Positions 43,177 through 52,814 are shown, counted from the stretch's first letter. The stretch: DNA of 64,000 nt from Dermabacter indicis (GCA_001403775.1 CYUG01000017.1:55799-119798); one strand, 5' to 3'. Numbers and translations are program-made. The notes: generated by a model not told the origin, from the sequence alone.

Positions 43177-45798
43177 TTACTTTCGCTTGCGCCCACGCTT
43201 CTTCTTCGAGACTTCAGGTTCACCGAAAATGTCGTCGACAAGGTCGCCGGATTCGGGCAGATTTTCCTCGAGAGCATCCGAGTTTCGCTTGGATTGCGCC
43301 GCCGGCTTCTTCGATTGCGCCTGCACACTCGCGGCCTTCACGCGCGTCGTGTTCAAGACACGGGAAGGCTGATCACCATCGGCAGTTTCTCGCAGATTGT
43401 CAGCGAGGTCGACCTGCTCGAGCCCCCGCGAAAGCACGATCGGCACGGCAAGCACCATGAGCGCGGCAACCACGATGATGACCCGCACGAGGGGATGCGT
43501 CGCGTCATCGCCCGTGAGGGAAACAACCGCGGGCGCCGCCGCGAGCGTCATGAGCGCAGTGACCACGCCGAAACCTGACGCACCGGAAAGCGAAAACGTC
43601 AAAGCCAGGCGGGCCCGCGCCTCCGACACTTCGGTGAGGGCGCTCGAATACGCGAGCGAATCCGTACCGCCAGCCAAGCCTTCCTCAACCCGTGCGAGAG
43701 CCGCCTCGCTCGAGGCGACGCGCATAAACGCCGCTGCCGCTACAAGGCTCGACGCAACCACAACACCAACCGCGAACGCCGGAAGTGAAGCGGCGCCGAG
43801 CCCGAACCCACACACGGCCGGCGCGAGCAGCGCACTCATGACGACGATCGCGGACGTGCGTCGAAGTGCGCTCTCGAGCCCCTCCAAGGGCACTTCCTCG
43901 CCAACGTCATCGGGATCGTCGGATGACGTTCGTGCACTCGGTTTTTCGGCAAACACCAGGCGTGCTTCGGTCACGGCATTGGCAAGCACGGCCCGCGTGG
44001 GCGTCGCAACGAACGCAGCAACCGCAAGAACAGCGGCAATGCCGAACGCGAAACCGAGAACAATCGTTGGCGAATCAATGCTCAATGCACGCAGCTGCCT
44101 GTCGGCCCACAGCGCACCCTGCTGCTGCGCCGCGCGCATCGCCCCCGCGATCGGTGCCACGAGTGGAAGGGCGGCCACGCTCGACAGCAGCGCGAGAAGG
44201 GCGCCTGCAAGGGCCTCGTGGGAGGGGCCATCGACGGCAGCGTGGGAATTCTTAGCGTCGGGGCGTCCGACGCTTGCCGCGCCACCGTCGGATCCCAGGA
44301 CGATACCCGCGTCGCCCGCGAGCGCCGAGAAGCCGCCCCACATCACCGCGGCACTGGCCACGGCCAGCGCAAGCAGGTAGTAGCCGAGGTAGGCGATTCC
44401 GGCGGCAGCCGTCGCGAGCGCCCAGGCAGCGGCGATGCCGAGCAGCGCACACACCGCGAGCGTCGCGAGCGCGCGGCTCGAGCCGAGGCCCACGGACGAC
44501 GGGCTGATGCGCCCGAATCGTGCCGCGACGATGCCACGTGTGCTTCCGCCCGTCACGGTGGTTTCGGTGCGCACGTGCGGCCACATGATCGCGAGCCCAG
44601 CCATCAGCGTGAGCGCTCCGCCCACGACGAGCGCGAGGCCCGTGACGAAGGAGGGGTTGATCGCGTGCAGCATGATCGTGTCGACCACGCTTTGCGCTTC
44701 GGGAGCATCGCCCACATTCGCGTAGAAGTCGGGGAACTGCGCGACAATCTTTTCGATGAGCGGTTCGACCTCGTCGCGCGGCAGCGAGCCGGGCGCCTGC
44801 TGAGTGCTCGAGTCGACGAAGAGCGACACGAGCAGAGGATCGTTGAAGGTTCCGAGGCCTGCCTCAGCCATGCGCAGCTTCGAATAGCTTGCAGGGAGCC
44901 ACAGGCTAAGCCCGGAGCCAACGAGCGCGAGAGGGAGGACCCCCGTGAGCGCCGCGCTGACGGGTTGCGCCGAGCGCGTCTCACCGGCGGGTACGAAGCA
45001 CGAGGCGATGAGCGCCGCAAGCGCGCCGCATAGCAGCAACACCGCAGAGATGATCCCCGCGAGTCCCACGATGGGCACGCCGAGCGTCATGATCGCGCCG
45101 GCGAGAAGGGCGGCGAGCGCAGCGGAATCGACCGCGCGCAGCGGGCCGCGCGCGAGCGGCGGTGACAGGGGCTCGAGTGAGAGATCGTCCCGGTCTCGCG
45201 ACTGCTCGAGCGTGCCAACGTCAATTCGTGCGCCGGTCTCCCCAAGTGCGGAGAGTGCCACGCCCGAGCGCAGCGACGCCCCACCGATCGCGAGGCCGAG
45301 CGCGACGAGGAGAAGGAGAGGCCCCGCGTCGGCGTGCTTGACGACGACAAGGGCGATGAGCATGAGCGCGGTCGCTCCTACGCCAATACCGCGCACGCTT
45401 CCAGGAAGTGCCCGCGAACGCGACGGGTGGGACCCACCGGAGGACTCCCCAGTTGTGCTCGTACCTTGAGCAGCCCCGCTCGCGCGGGTCACGAGCAGCA
45501 CGCCTAGCGCCGCCACCACGACCGCGAGGATGCTGCCGAAGAAAACGGAGCCGCCGCGCAGCACCCGGTCACCGGCATCGCCAGGGGCAAGGGCCACGAG
45601 GATTCCCGCGCCGAGCCCGCCCCACAGGGCCGAATGCGATGCTGCCGTCACGAGCGTGCCGATCCGTGGCGCGCGATCATCGACGCCGGCTCTACCGCGC
45701 GCGATCCAGAACCACGGGTGAGCGAGGGCAATGAGCGAAAGAACCCCGGCCGCAACGAGCATCCAGCCGGTGTCGGCCCCGAGCACGAAGGCGCTCAT
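43177..45798 (-). CDS. Polytopic membrane protein resembling a membrane pyrophosphatase lacking catalytic residues
   Basis: 873 residues, about 16 hydrophobic helices, and a basic C-terminal tail ending KKKRGRKRK. Segment order follows H+/Na+-pumping pyrophosphatases: 88-115 FFGSILAVVVAALGVLLVTR (family: ATRAN region); 176-240, where the family has TKAADVGADLVGK...DNVGDN, here SALGETGARIDVGTLEQ and then RAVDSAALAALLAGAIMTL; 469-531 GYYLLALAVASAAVMWGGF, where the family has DNAGG...TDALDAVGN; and near the end LTGDDATHPLVRVIIVVAAL (family: GDPFKDTSGPSLNILIK). The pyrophosphate-binding aspartates and lysines are replaced, so pumping by hydrolysis is unlikely. The start ATG at 45798 overlaps the thioredoxin-NHL stop by 4 bases. 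I infer the homology by eye. Confidence 0.62.
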   Translation of the reverse strand: MSAFVLGADTGWMLVAAGVLSLIALAHPWFWIARGRAGVDDRAPRIGTLVTAASHSALWGGLGAGILVALAPGDAGDRVLRGGSVFFGSILAVVVAALGVLLVTRASGAAQGTSTTGESSGGSHPSRSRALPGSVRGIGVGATALMLIALVVVKHADAGPLLLLVALGLAIGGASLRSGVALSALGETGARIDVGTLEQSRDRDDLSLEPLSPPLARGPLRAVDSAALAALLAGAIMTLGVPIVGLAGIISAVLLLCGALAALIASCFVPAGETRSAQPVSAALTGVLPLALVGSGLSLWLPASYSKLRMAEAGLGTFNDPLLVSLFVDSSTQQAPGSLPRDEVEPLIEKIVAQFPDFYANVGDAPEAQSVVDTIMLHAINPSFVTGLALVVGGALTLMAGLAIMWPHVRTETTVTGGSTRGIVAARFGRISPSSVGLGSSRALATLAVCALLGIAAAWALATAAAGIAYLGYYLLALAVASAAVMWGGFSALAGDAGIVLGSDGGAASVGRPDAKNSHAAVDGPSHEALAGALLALLSSVAALPLVAPIAGAMRAAQQQGALWADRQLRALSIDSPTIVLGFAFGIAAVLAVAAFVATPTRAVLANAVTEARLVFAEKPSARTSSDDPDDVGEEVPLEGLESALRRTSAIVVMSALLAPAVCGFGLGAASLPAFAVGVVVASSLVAAAAFMRVASSEAALARVEEGLAGGTDSLAYSSALTEVSEARARLALTFSLSGASGFGVVTALMTLAAAPAVVSLTGDDATHPLVRVIIVVAALMVLAVPIVLSRGLEQVDLADNLRETADGDQPSRVLNTTRVKAASVQAQSKKPAAQSKRNSDALEENLPESGDLVDDIFGEPEVSKKKRGRKRK

Positions 45799-47723
45799 GC
45801 GAGAAGCGAGAGGACGAGCGCGCGCGTGCCCTCCTCGGTCAGGGTCACGGGCACACCCCAGTCTTGCTGGTGCATGTGGCACGCGGGGAACTCGACACTC
45901 GGGTCAGCATCACACGAGGCCGCACGCGCATTCACGTGGATCACGCCCTCGCTGTAGTTCGGGTCGAGCTCGATCTCGCGTTCAAGCTCGCTCGACGTGC
46001 CGCCGCCACTCACGAGCATCGAGGGTGGCGTCGTCGAAACACTCACCTGCACGGCGGGGCCGAAAGAGTCATCGAGCTTGTGCCCTTCGGGCGGGGTGAA
46101 CGCAACCTTGACCGTGAGCGGGCCAGCATTGGAGACCGCTGTCGCGGGGCGCTCGGTCTGCTGCGCACCTTCATCGATGACCTGTTCAGCGGCGGGCGAG
46201 ATGGAGATCCACGTGAGCTTGTGCGCGCCCGATTCGACGACGATGAGCTGTGCGAGTCCATCAATCGGATCAACGACGATCAGGTCGCTCGGCTCCGAAA
46301 GCCCCGTCGCCACGGTCACCACGGAATCATGGATCGGGTCGATGATGCGCACCGCGCCGTTGTAGGTATCGGCGATCGCGAGGCGGCCATCGGCGAGGAC
46401 GGTAATGCCGAGCGGGTGCTGGAGCCTCGCCTTCTCGAGCGGCCCGTCCACGTGGCCGAAGTCGAACAGGCCCTCACCCACGAGAGTTGTCACCTCGCCA
46501 CGATCGGCGGCGATCACGCGCACGGCGCTCGTTTCCGCATCCGCGACGAACACGGTTCCTTTCGCGTCGACCGTGACACCCGAGGGCTGCGCCCACCACG
46601 AGCGTACGAGCGCGCCGTCCACGAGCCCCTCCTGGGTTGTGCCCGCGAGCACCGCGAGAGCACCCACGTCCACGAACTCGCCGTCATCGTTGAGCGCCGC
46701 GGGCCGGTAGGTCCACATCTGGTGAATGCCCGCCATCGCGATCACGATCTGCCCCGACACGTCGTCCCATTCGACGTCCCACGGAGTCGAGAGGGCGAAC
46801 TGGACCGGGGTGCCCATACCTGTTGGCAGAGCCTGGCCCTGCATCCACTGCCCACCATTACCGGCGAGGGTAAACACGTGGCTTTCGATTCGGGGGCGCA
46901 GGAGCCGACGCCTGCCGAGCTGCACACCGCGCAAACGGTGATTGCCGGTGTCGGCAATCACGAGATCGTACCCCACTTGGTCGGCGATCTCGGGTGGAAG
47001 CACCGCGACACCGTTCGGTTGAGAAAATTGTGCCTCGGCTGCATCGCCATCAGCCCAGCCGCGCTCGCCCGTGCCGATGACTTCGTCGACCGTCACGCCG
47101 TCGGCTTCGAATACCACGAGGCGATTTTGCCCCGCGTCGCTCACGACGATGCGCCCATCGGGCAAAAGCCCGCCCTTCGAGGGGAATCGCAGCGTGTGAA
47201 GTTCGGATTGCTCGAGCACAGTCGGGGCATCGCCGCGCACGAGGCTACCGTCGGACTCCCCCTCGCTCACGAGCCGCTCGACGACCCGGTCGAGGTTCGC
47301 CGCGTGGCCCTCTCCCGACATCGATGCCGCGATACGACCGTGCGTATCGAGGACCATGAGGGTCGGCCAGGCCTTCGCGCCGTACTCACTCCACGTGCGC
47401 AGATCGGGGTCATCGAGCACGGGATGCTCAACGCCGTAGCGCTCGATGTTGGCAATGAGAGCGTCGCGGTCGCGTTCGAACGAGAATTTCGGGGAGTGCA
47501 CCCCGATTACGACGACCTCTTGCGACCACTTCTCTTCGAGGGGGCGCAGCTCGTCGAGCACGTGCAGGCAGTTCACGCAGCAAAAAGTCCAAAAGTCGAG
47601 GATCACGATCTTGCCGCGCAGATCCTCGAGGCTCAGGTCGACTCCGCCAGTGTTGAGCCAGGAGCGACCGAGTAGTTCGGAGGCGCGGGGGCGTGCTGTT
47701 TCGCGGAAGTTCTCGCTCGTCAT
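45795..47723 (-). CDS. Thioredoxin-like protein with NHL repeats (NHLRC2 type)
   Basis: 642 residues. N-terminal thioredoxin fold with FWTFCCVNCLHVLDELRPLE, carrying a CVNC centre (family CxNC), then a six-bladed NHL propeller (repeats such as PNGVAVLPPEIADQVGYDLV, HPLGITVLADGRLAIADTYN) and a C-terminal beta domain with CDADPSVEFPACHMHQQDWG. No signal peptide, so cytosolic. Same architecture as animal NHLRC2 and many bacterial proteins of unclear role. Sits one base after the HAD gene and overlaps the pyrophosphatase-like gene. Confidence 0.88.
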   Translation of the reverse strand: MTSENFRETARPRASELLGRSWLNTGGVDLSLEDLRGKIVILDFWTFCCVNCLHVLDELRPLEEKWSQEVVVIGVHSPKFSFERDRDALIANIERYGVEHPVLDDPDLRTWSEYGAKAWPTLMVLDTHGRIAASMSGEGHAANLDRVVERLVSEGESDGSLVRGDAPTVLEQSELHTLRFPSKGGLLPDGRIVVSDAGQNRLVVFEADGVTVDEVIGTGERGWADGDAAEAQFSQPNGVAVLPPEIADQVGYDLVIADTGNHRLRGVQLGRRRLLRPRIESHVFTLAGNGGQWMQGQALPTGMGTPVQFALSTPWDVEWDDVSGQIVIAMAGIHQMWTYRPAALNDDGEFVDVGALAVLAGTTQEGLVDGALVRSWWAQPSGVTVDAKGTVFVADAETSAVRVIAADRGEVTTLVGEGLFDFGHVDGPLEKARLQHPLGITVLADGRLAIADTYNGAVRIIDPIHDSVVTVATGLSEPSDLIVVDPIDGLAQLIVVESGAHKLTWISISPAAEQVIDEGAQQTERPATAVSNAGPLTVKVAFTPPEGHKLDDSFGPAVQVSVSTTPPSMLVSGGGTSSELEREIELDPNYSEGVIHVNARAASCDADPSVEFPACHMHQQDWGVPVTLTEEGTRALVLSLLA

Positions 47724-47724
47724 G

Positions 47725-49131
47725 TCAGTCCTGCTTTCGGTTCGGCCAGCTCTTCACCCACGCGAGAAAGTCGGGGTCACTCAGGGAGGAGAGCGTCACG
47801 TCGGCGACGTCGATCGGTTGCCCCGTCGAGGGGATCCCGATCAAGGTCATGCCGGCTGCTTTTGCGGCGCGCGCCCCGATTGGCGAATCCTCAAACGCGA
47901 GACACCGGGAGGGCTCGCACCCGAGGGCCTTCGCGCCGGCTTCGTACATGTCGGGAGCGGGCTTGGGTTTTCCGACGGTACTCGCGCTTTGGAGGCTCCC
48001 AAAATACTCGAGGAGCCCCGCGCCCGTGAGTTTCTTCTCGAGAATCTCGTGCCACGAGTTCGAAGCGACCGCGATCGGCACCTTGGTCGAGGCGAGTTCG
48101 AGGAACTCGCGCGCGCCCGGCATCACGGGAACATTGCTTCCGAGCCGCGCCTGGAAGTCGTCGCTCACGAGCTGCTGCACGTGGGCGGGGTCTTGGTTCG
48201 TCATCTCGCCAAGGATCTGGGCGGTTTGCTCGAGTGTCGTGCCCATGAGCGTGCCCAGGTCCTCTTCCGTGGGCGATATGCCCGCGTCGTAGAGGACTTT
48301 GAGCTGCGTCTCGGTCCACAGCGCTTCGGTGTCGAGAAGGAGGCCGTCGCAATCGGTCACGATCGCTTCGGGGATATCATGGCGCATGAGTCCAAGCGCG
48401 TTGTACACGGGGGAATAGCCTTCGCGACGATCGGGCCACGTCGCGGCCCATTCACGAAGACCAGCATCGCCGATCGCCTCGATCTCAAGCTCACCCTCGG
48501 GCTCCTGCCCGGGAATGATGGGGGCGACGATGAGCCGGCACCCGGCAGCGGACGCCGCTTGCGCGCCCGTTTCCGAATCCTCGATCGCGAGGGTGCGCTC
48601 GGGATCAACACCGAGGAGCTCGCACGCGCGCACGTAGATGTCAGGGGCGGGTTTGGGGTTCGGAACATCGTCGAGGGAGACGACGTGGTCGATGTACGGG
48701 AGGAGGCCAACGTCGGCGAGTTCGCTCACGAGCGGGGCACGGTTGCTGTTCGAGGCGACCGCGACGGGAATGCGGGAACTCGCGGCCTTGAGCAGCTCGG
48801 CAGCGCCCGGGAGCACGGGGATGTCTTCCGCAAGTTTCGCGAAGTAGATCTTTTTGAGGGTCTCGCCGACCTCCTCGGCCTTCTCCCCCGTGAGCTCCGC
48901 GATCGCGACAACGACATCGATCACGTCACGGCCCACGAGCCATCGGCGGCGATCCTCGCTCATCGCGAGGGAACGTTCCTCAAGGTACTCGACCTGGGTT
49001 TCCTCCCACAGGCTTTGAGTGTTGAGGAGAACGCCGTCACAATCGAAAACAATCGCTTCGGGGGTGAAGGCACCGAAGGTGTCGTGGAAGGGTGCGAGGC
49101 TGGGCGAAAGAGGCTCTTCGTAATCGCTCAT
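47725..49131 (-). CDS. Protein with two tandem HAD phosphatase domains
   Basis: 468 residues made of two complete beta-phosphoglucomutase-like HAD domains. Domain 1 (about 20-230) has motif I VFDCDGVLLNT, motif II VASNSN, lysine in VPNPKPAPDIY and motif IV AIEDSETG. Domain 2 (about 250-460) has TDCDGLLLDT, VASNSW, VGKPKPAPDMY and FEDSPIG. Domain 1 has Asn where domain 2 has Asp two residues after the DxD. Both keep nucleophile and acid/base aspartates. Duplicated HAD domains in one chain are uncommon. First gene of a three-gene operon. Substrate unknown. Confidence 0.85.
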   Translation of the reverse strand: MSDYEEPLSPSLAPFHDTFGAFTPEAIVFDCDGVLLNTQSLWEETQVEYLEERSLAMSEDRRRWLVGRDVIDVVVAIAELTGEKAEEVGETLKKIYFAKLAEDIPVLPGAAELLKAASSRIPVAVASNSNRAPLVSELADVGLLPYIDHVVSLDDVPNPKPAPDIYVRACELLGVDPERTLAIEDSETGAQAASAAGCRLIVAPIIPGQEPEGELEIEAIGDAGLREWAATWPDRREGYSPVYNALGLMRHDIPEAIVTDCDGLLLDTEALWTETQLKVLYDAGISPTEEDLGTLMGTTLEQTAQILGEMTNQDPAHVQQLVSDDFQARLGSNVPVMPGAREFLELASTKVPIAVASNSWHEILEKKLTGAGLLEYFGSLQSASTVGKPKPAPDMYEAGAKALGCEPSRCLAFEDSPIGARAAKAAGMTLIGIPSTGQPIDVADVTLSSLSDPDFLAWVKSWPNRKQD

Positions 49132-49253
49132 AGTGCCTCCACCATACGCAGCGGCCCTGAAAGGAGACCGTTCCCATCACAGCTTTTTTGCACGCGAGCG
49201 CCCTAGCATGTGGAACGTTAATCTTGCGTCGTTCTGGAAGGCAAACCCCCGCC

Positions 49254-50660
49254 ATGACTGCACTCACACGCGGATCCGTTCTCGTGATCGGAGCCGGCCC
49301 CTCGGGTCTCGCGGCCGCCGCCGCTCTCTCTTCACTCGGGGTGGAGTTCGATCTGGTGGATGCGCAAAACCACGTGGGTGGCGTGTGGAACGTCGCGAAC
49401 GAGGATGCCCCAACCTGGCCGAGCATGAAGCTCGCCACCTCAAAGTCGCACACGCAGTTCGACGATCTTCGCATGCCCGTGAGCTTCCCCTCGTTCCCGT
49501 CGACCGATGAGTACGCGACCTACCTTCGCGCCTACGCCTCCCATCACGGCCTCACGGAGCGCTTCGAGCCGAACAAGGCTGTGCGGAGCGCCCGCTCGTT
49601 CGGCGAGGGCCAGTGGGAAGTGGACTTCTCCTCGGGCGAGGTGCGCCCCTACACCGGCATCATCGCCGCGCATGGCGTCTCGCAACGTCCGTTCCTCCCG
49701 CCACTCTGGCACGAGGCTCGCGAGTCGGGCGTGCGCACAATCCACTCGAAGAACTTCCTCGGCGGCGAGGACACGACCGAGAAGAACGTGCTCGTGATCG
49801 GTGGCGGCCAAGAGGCTGCCGACATCGCCGTTGAGCTCGCGAAGGCCAACCGCCGCGTTGCCCTCCACCCGACCGAGGCTCACTGGGTCGTTCCGCGCAC
49901 GTGGGGGCCGTTCGCCGGCGATTCTCTCGCGCGCCTCGAGCCGACCTTCCTCGGCCGCACCTTCAACGACACCGTCGCCGAGAAGCTTCTTGAGCGCGCG
50001 ATCGGCCGCCCCGAGAACGCTGGTCTGCCGAAGCCCGAGGTCTCGGTCATGGAGGATGAACCGATCGTCTCGGACTCGCTCCTCAAGCTCGTTGATGAGC
50101 GCCGCATCGAGGTCCTCCAGGACGGCGCGCACCTGCCGTTCACGCGCTTCGATCTCATCGTCTTCGCGACCGGGTACGAACCCGGCGTGGACTACCTCGA
50201 TCCGTCGTACACGAACGACCTCTCTCTCGGGGCGTTCCCGCGCTCGCGCCGCGACCTCGCCGTGCTCGGCCAGGTGCGCGTGCTCGGCGGCGTGACGCCG
50301 ATCCTCACCCAGCAGGCCGACATCGCGGCATACGCGATGAAGGAGTTTCTTGACGAACTCGAAGGTGGCACGCCTTCGCCCACGCTCGCGCGATTCGAAA
50401 AGCTCAAGTCGCGCGCCGATGCCGATGTGCACCGCACTGCTCCCCGCCAGGACGGCTCGGGGCTGCGCGGGGCCGTGTCAGGTGTCGCCTCGCGCGTGCG
50501 CACCGCGACACACACCTCACGCATCGCGGAGCAGTCGCCGTGGGATGAGCACAACGCCCTCGATTCACTTCCTGAGGATCAGCCCATTCGCCTTCCTCTC
50601 ACCGATCGTGAACGGCTTCTCGCGCGCCTTGCGACCGCGCGCGCGATTTTCGAGAAGTAA
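49254..50660 (+). CDS. Flavin-containing monooxygenase-like FAD/NAD(P) protein
   Basis: 468 residues from ATG at 49254 (MTALTRGSVLVIG); a longer frame from 49188 lacks support, and GGAAGG lies upstream. FAD motif VIGAGPSGLAAAAAL, second dinucleotide fold VLVIGGGQEAADIAVELAK and FATGYEPGVDYLD match FMO/Baeyer-Villiger-type flavoproteins. The region where FMOs carry FxGxxxH is HSKNFLGGED. Likely NADPH-dependent; substrate unknown. The 3' end overlaps the convergent CopD/CtaG gene by 62 bases. Confidence 0.82.
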   Translation: MTALTRGSVLVIGAGPSGLAAAAALSSLGVEFDLVDAQNHVGGVWNVANEDAPTWPSMKLATSKSHTQFDDLRMPVSFPSFPSTDEYATYLRAYASHHGLTERFEPNKAVRSARSFGEGQWEVDFSSGEVRPYTGIIAAHGVSQRPFLPPLWHEARESGVRTIHSKNFLGGEDTTEKNVLVIGGGQEAADIAVELAKANRRVALHPTEAHWVVPRTWGPFAGDSLARLEPTFLGRTFNDTVAEKLLERAIGRPENAGLPKPEVSVMEDEPIVSDSLLKLVDERRIEVLQDGAHLPFTRFDLIVFATGYEPGVDYLDPSYTNDLSLGAFPRSRRDLAVLGQVRVLGGVTPILTQQADIAAYAMKEFLDELEGGTPSPTLARFEKLKSRADADVHRTAPRQDGSGLRGAVSGVASRVRTATHTSRIAEQSPWDEHNALDSLPEDQPIRLPLTDRERLLARLATARAIFEK

Positions 50661-52428
50661 GAACAGCGCAGGCGTACCCCGCCGCGCCGTAGGCCGCGAC
50701 GGTTGCGGCGGCAAAGCCCGCGCCCACGTGCTGGTCGCGGAGCGTGTCGGCAAGCCACGTGCGGCCCGTCGCGCCAAACCAGCTCGGTGCGATCGCGTAC
50801 GGCGTGAGCGCAATCCACGCGAGCACACCGACGAGCGCCACGGTGCCGAGCGCAAAGGCGTGCCTCTTTCCCGCTCGCACGAGCAGTCCCAGCAGGCCGC
50901 CGCACGCGATCATCGCGAGATTGAACCCGAGATTCGCGGGATGCGATTCGAGAAGCCTCCTCGTGACCGCCGGAACGAGGTAGGCGCACGCGAGGGTGAG
51001 TGCCGGCACGAGCGCGAGCAGGAAGGCATAGATCCGACGCTTGTGGAGCACCCCTCGAGCCCTCTCGACGAAGGCGGTGCTTACCCCCATCGCCAGGGCG
51101 CTCCCGGGAAGCATGAGGAGTGCGAGTGCGAGCGCGAGGTGGGCACTGAACAGTACGCGTGAGTAGACCGCGAGCGCGCTCGAGGTGAGAAGGGGGTAGA
51201 GCACGAGCGCAAGGAGGATCCAGCGGCGGTTCGCGACGTGGCCGCCGCGCGCGACGCCGCGCATGAGAAGCCACGTGAGCGCGAGGAGCGAGGCGCCGAT
51301 TGCGAAGATGTCGGGCCTTACGTGCGTGATGACGGCGAGGCTACGCGGATCCGGTGGCAGCGCGTAGGTCGTGAGGATCCCCGCGGGGGTCGCCGGAGGC
51401 GGAGTGTTTTGCGCGGGCGGCGGCGCGCTCGACATAGCGGCGGCAAGGCCGATTGCGGCCCCCATGAGGAGAATCTCGAGGAGCGCAAGTTCGCGAAATC
51501 CCGAGCGTGCAAGAGTTGCCCGTCGTGCGAGAACGCGGCGCTGCGCGTAGCCGCACACGCCGAGCACGAGAAGCACAGCAGCCTTCGCGAGGCCGAGCTG
51601 CCCGTAAGGATGCGTCACGAGCTCGCTGAGCGTGCTCACTCGCGCGAGGATCGCGAGCACGCCCGAGATGGCTAGACCAATCCACGCGACGAGTGCGAGC
51701 GAGGAAAAACGCCCGATCGTGCGGCGCATCGCCGGCTCCTCCCCCGCGTCGAGCACGGGAAGAAACTGCAGAACGAGAAGGGGACCCACCCACGCTGAAA
51801 ACGCGAGCAGGTGGAAGAACATCGAGCTCGTCGCGCTTTCGTGGCTCACGCTCCCCGCGGCGTGACCCGTCATGCCCTTGGCGACGATTGCACCGAGGGC
51901 CGTGAGGGTTGTGATGCGCGCGGTGCGCACGTCCATTCCCGAAACGCCCACGGCGCTCGCGAGCGCCGCCGCGATGATCCCCGCGATGCTCCACACACCC
52001 AGGTCACTCGCGGCGAATACGCCGATGTCGGAGCCGAAGTGAGCCGAGAAGAGCGGCTGACCTGATGAAAGCGAGTACGCGAGGATGAACTGGACGATGA
52101 GGAGGAGTGTCCACGCGATCGCGCTCGCGAAAGCGATGGTCATGGCGCGCTCTCGCGCGCGCGTCGTCCACGCCGAGGGTTCGGGGGAGGAATCGAGCAG
52201 CCAGCCCGCGAGAATCGACCCACCAAGCGTGAGCGCACCCGCGGCAGCGGCGAGCGCCGCGCTCACTGGAAGCAGCGTCTCGGTTGCGCGGCCCGCGTTT
52301 ACGAGGAGAATTTCCGCGTCACCAGCGGCGTAGCGCGCGCCCGCCAGGGCCGCGGCCGCACCTCCCGCGAGGGCCACACATGACACGAGGAACGCGGCAA
52401 GCACCGCGCGCGTGTGCGCACGACTCAC
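50599..52428 (-). CDS. CopD / cytochrome c oxidase assembly CtaG-like membrane protein
   Basis: About 609 residues with some 15 membrane helices. N-terminal CopD domain includes FFHLLAFSAWVGPLLVLQFL, with the membrane His and Trp typical of copper import or copper-binding CopD. The C-terminal CtaG-like domain contains YPLLTSSALAVYSRVLFSAH and LALALALLMLPGSALAMG. This two-domain form is common in actinobacteria and linked to copper delivery to cytochrome oxidase. GTG start at 52428 overlaps the crcB stop (GTGA); the 89 preceding codons of the longer frame are non-homologous. Confidence 0.8.
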   Translation of the reverse strand: MSRAHTRAVLAAFLVSCVALAGGAAAALAGARYAAGDAEILLVNAGRATETLLPVSAALAAAAGALTLGGSILAGWLLDSSPEPSAWTTRARERAMTIAFASAIAWTLLLIVQFILAYSLSSGQPLFSAHFGSDIGVFAASDLGVWSIAGIIAAALASAVGVSGMDVRTARITTLTALGAIVAKGMTGHAAGSVSHESATSSMFFHLLAFSAWVGPLLVLQFLPVLDAGEEPAMRRTIGRFSSLALVAWIGLAISGVLAILARVSTLSELVTHPYGQLGLAKAAVLLVLGVCGYAQRRVLARRATLARSGFRELALLEILLMGAAIGLAAAMSSAPPPAQNTPPPATPAGILTTYALPPDPRSLAVITHVRPDIFAIGASLLALTWLLMRGVARGGHVANRRWILLALVLYPLLTSSALAVYSRVLFSAHLALALALLMLPGSALAMGVSTAFVERARGVLHKRRIYAFLLALVPALTLACAYLVPAVTRRLLESHPANLGFNLAMIACGGLLGLLVRAGKRHAFALGTVALVGVLAWIALTPYAIAPSWFGATGRTWLADTLRDQHVGAGFAAATVAAYGAAGYACAVLTSRKSRARSQGAREAVHDR

Positions 52429-52814
52429 GCGGTCACCACGATGCCGAGCCAGAACGCGGCGAGCGCCGAGCCGAGGCTGAGAGCATAGTAGCCGAGGGCC
52501 GTCACGGTCGCGCGCGAGCGCACGAGCATCACGATCTCGAGCATGAAGGTCGACATGGTGGAAAGGGCCCCGCAAAAGCCAGCCCCGAAAAGCGCCGAAA
52601 AACTCGTGGCGACGATGTCTGTCGTGCCGCCGAGGCGGCGCAGCACGATCGCGAGAAAAAACGAGGCGACGACGTTCGCGACGAACGTCGGCCACGGGAT
52701 CGGCGAGGATTCCTTATCGGTCTCCTTCGCGGGCTTCAGCGCGGGCACGAATGTGAGGCCATAGCGGGCGGCGGCGCCGAAGGCAGCGCCGAGCGCAACG
52801 ATGAGAGCGATCAT
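52425..52814 (-). CDS. crcB: Fluoride ion channel CrcB/FluC, first paralogue
   Basis: 129-residue, four-helix channel that exports fluoride passively. Family features: GAAFGAAARYGLTF, PWPTFVANVVASFFLAIV (the helix 2 Asn), and GAGFCGALSTMSTFMLE with the phenylalanine-box region. Overlaps its paralogue upstream and the CopD gene downstream by 4 bases each. Paired crcB genes usually make a heterodimer of opposite-facing subunits. Confidence 0.92.
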   Translation of the reverse strand: MIALIVALGAAFGAAARYGLTFVPALKPAKETDKESSPIPWPTFVANVVASFFLAIVLRRLGGTTDIVATSFSALFGAGFCGALSTMSTFMLEIVMLVRSRATVTALGYYALSLGSALAAFWLGIVVTA

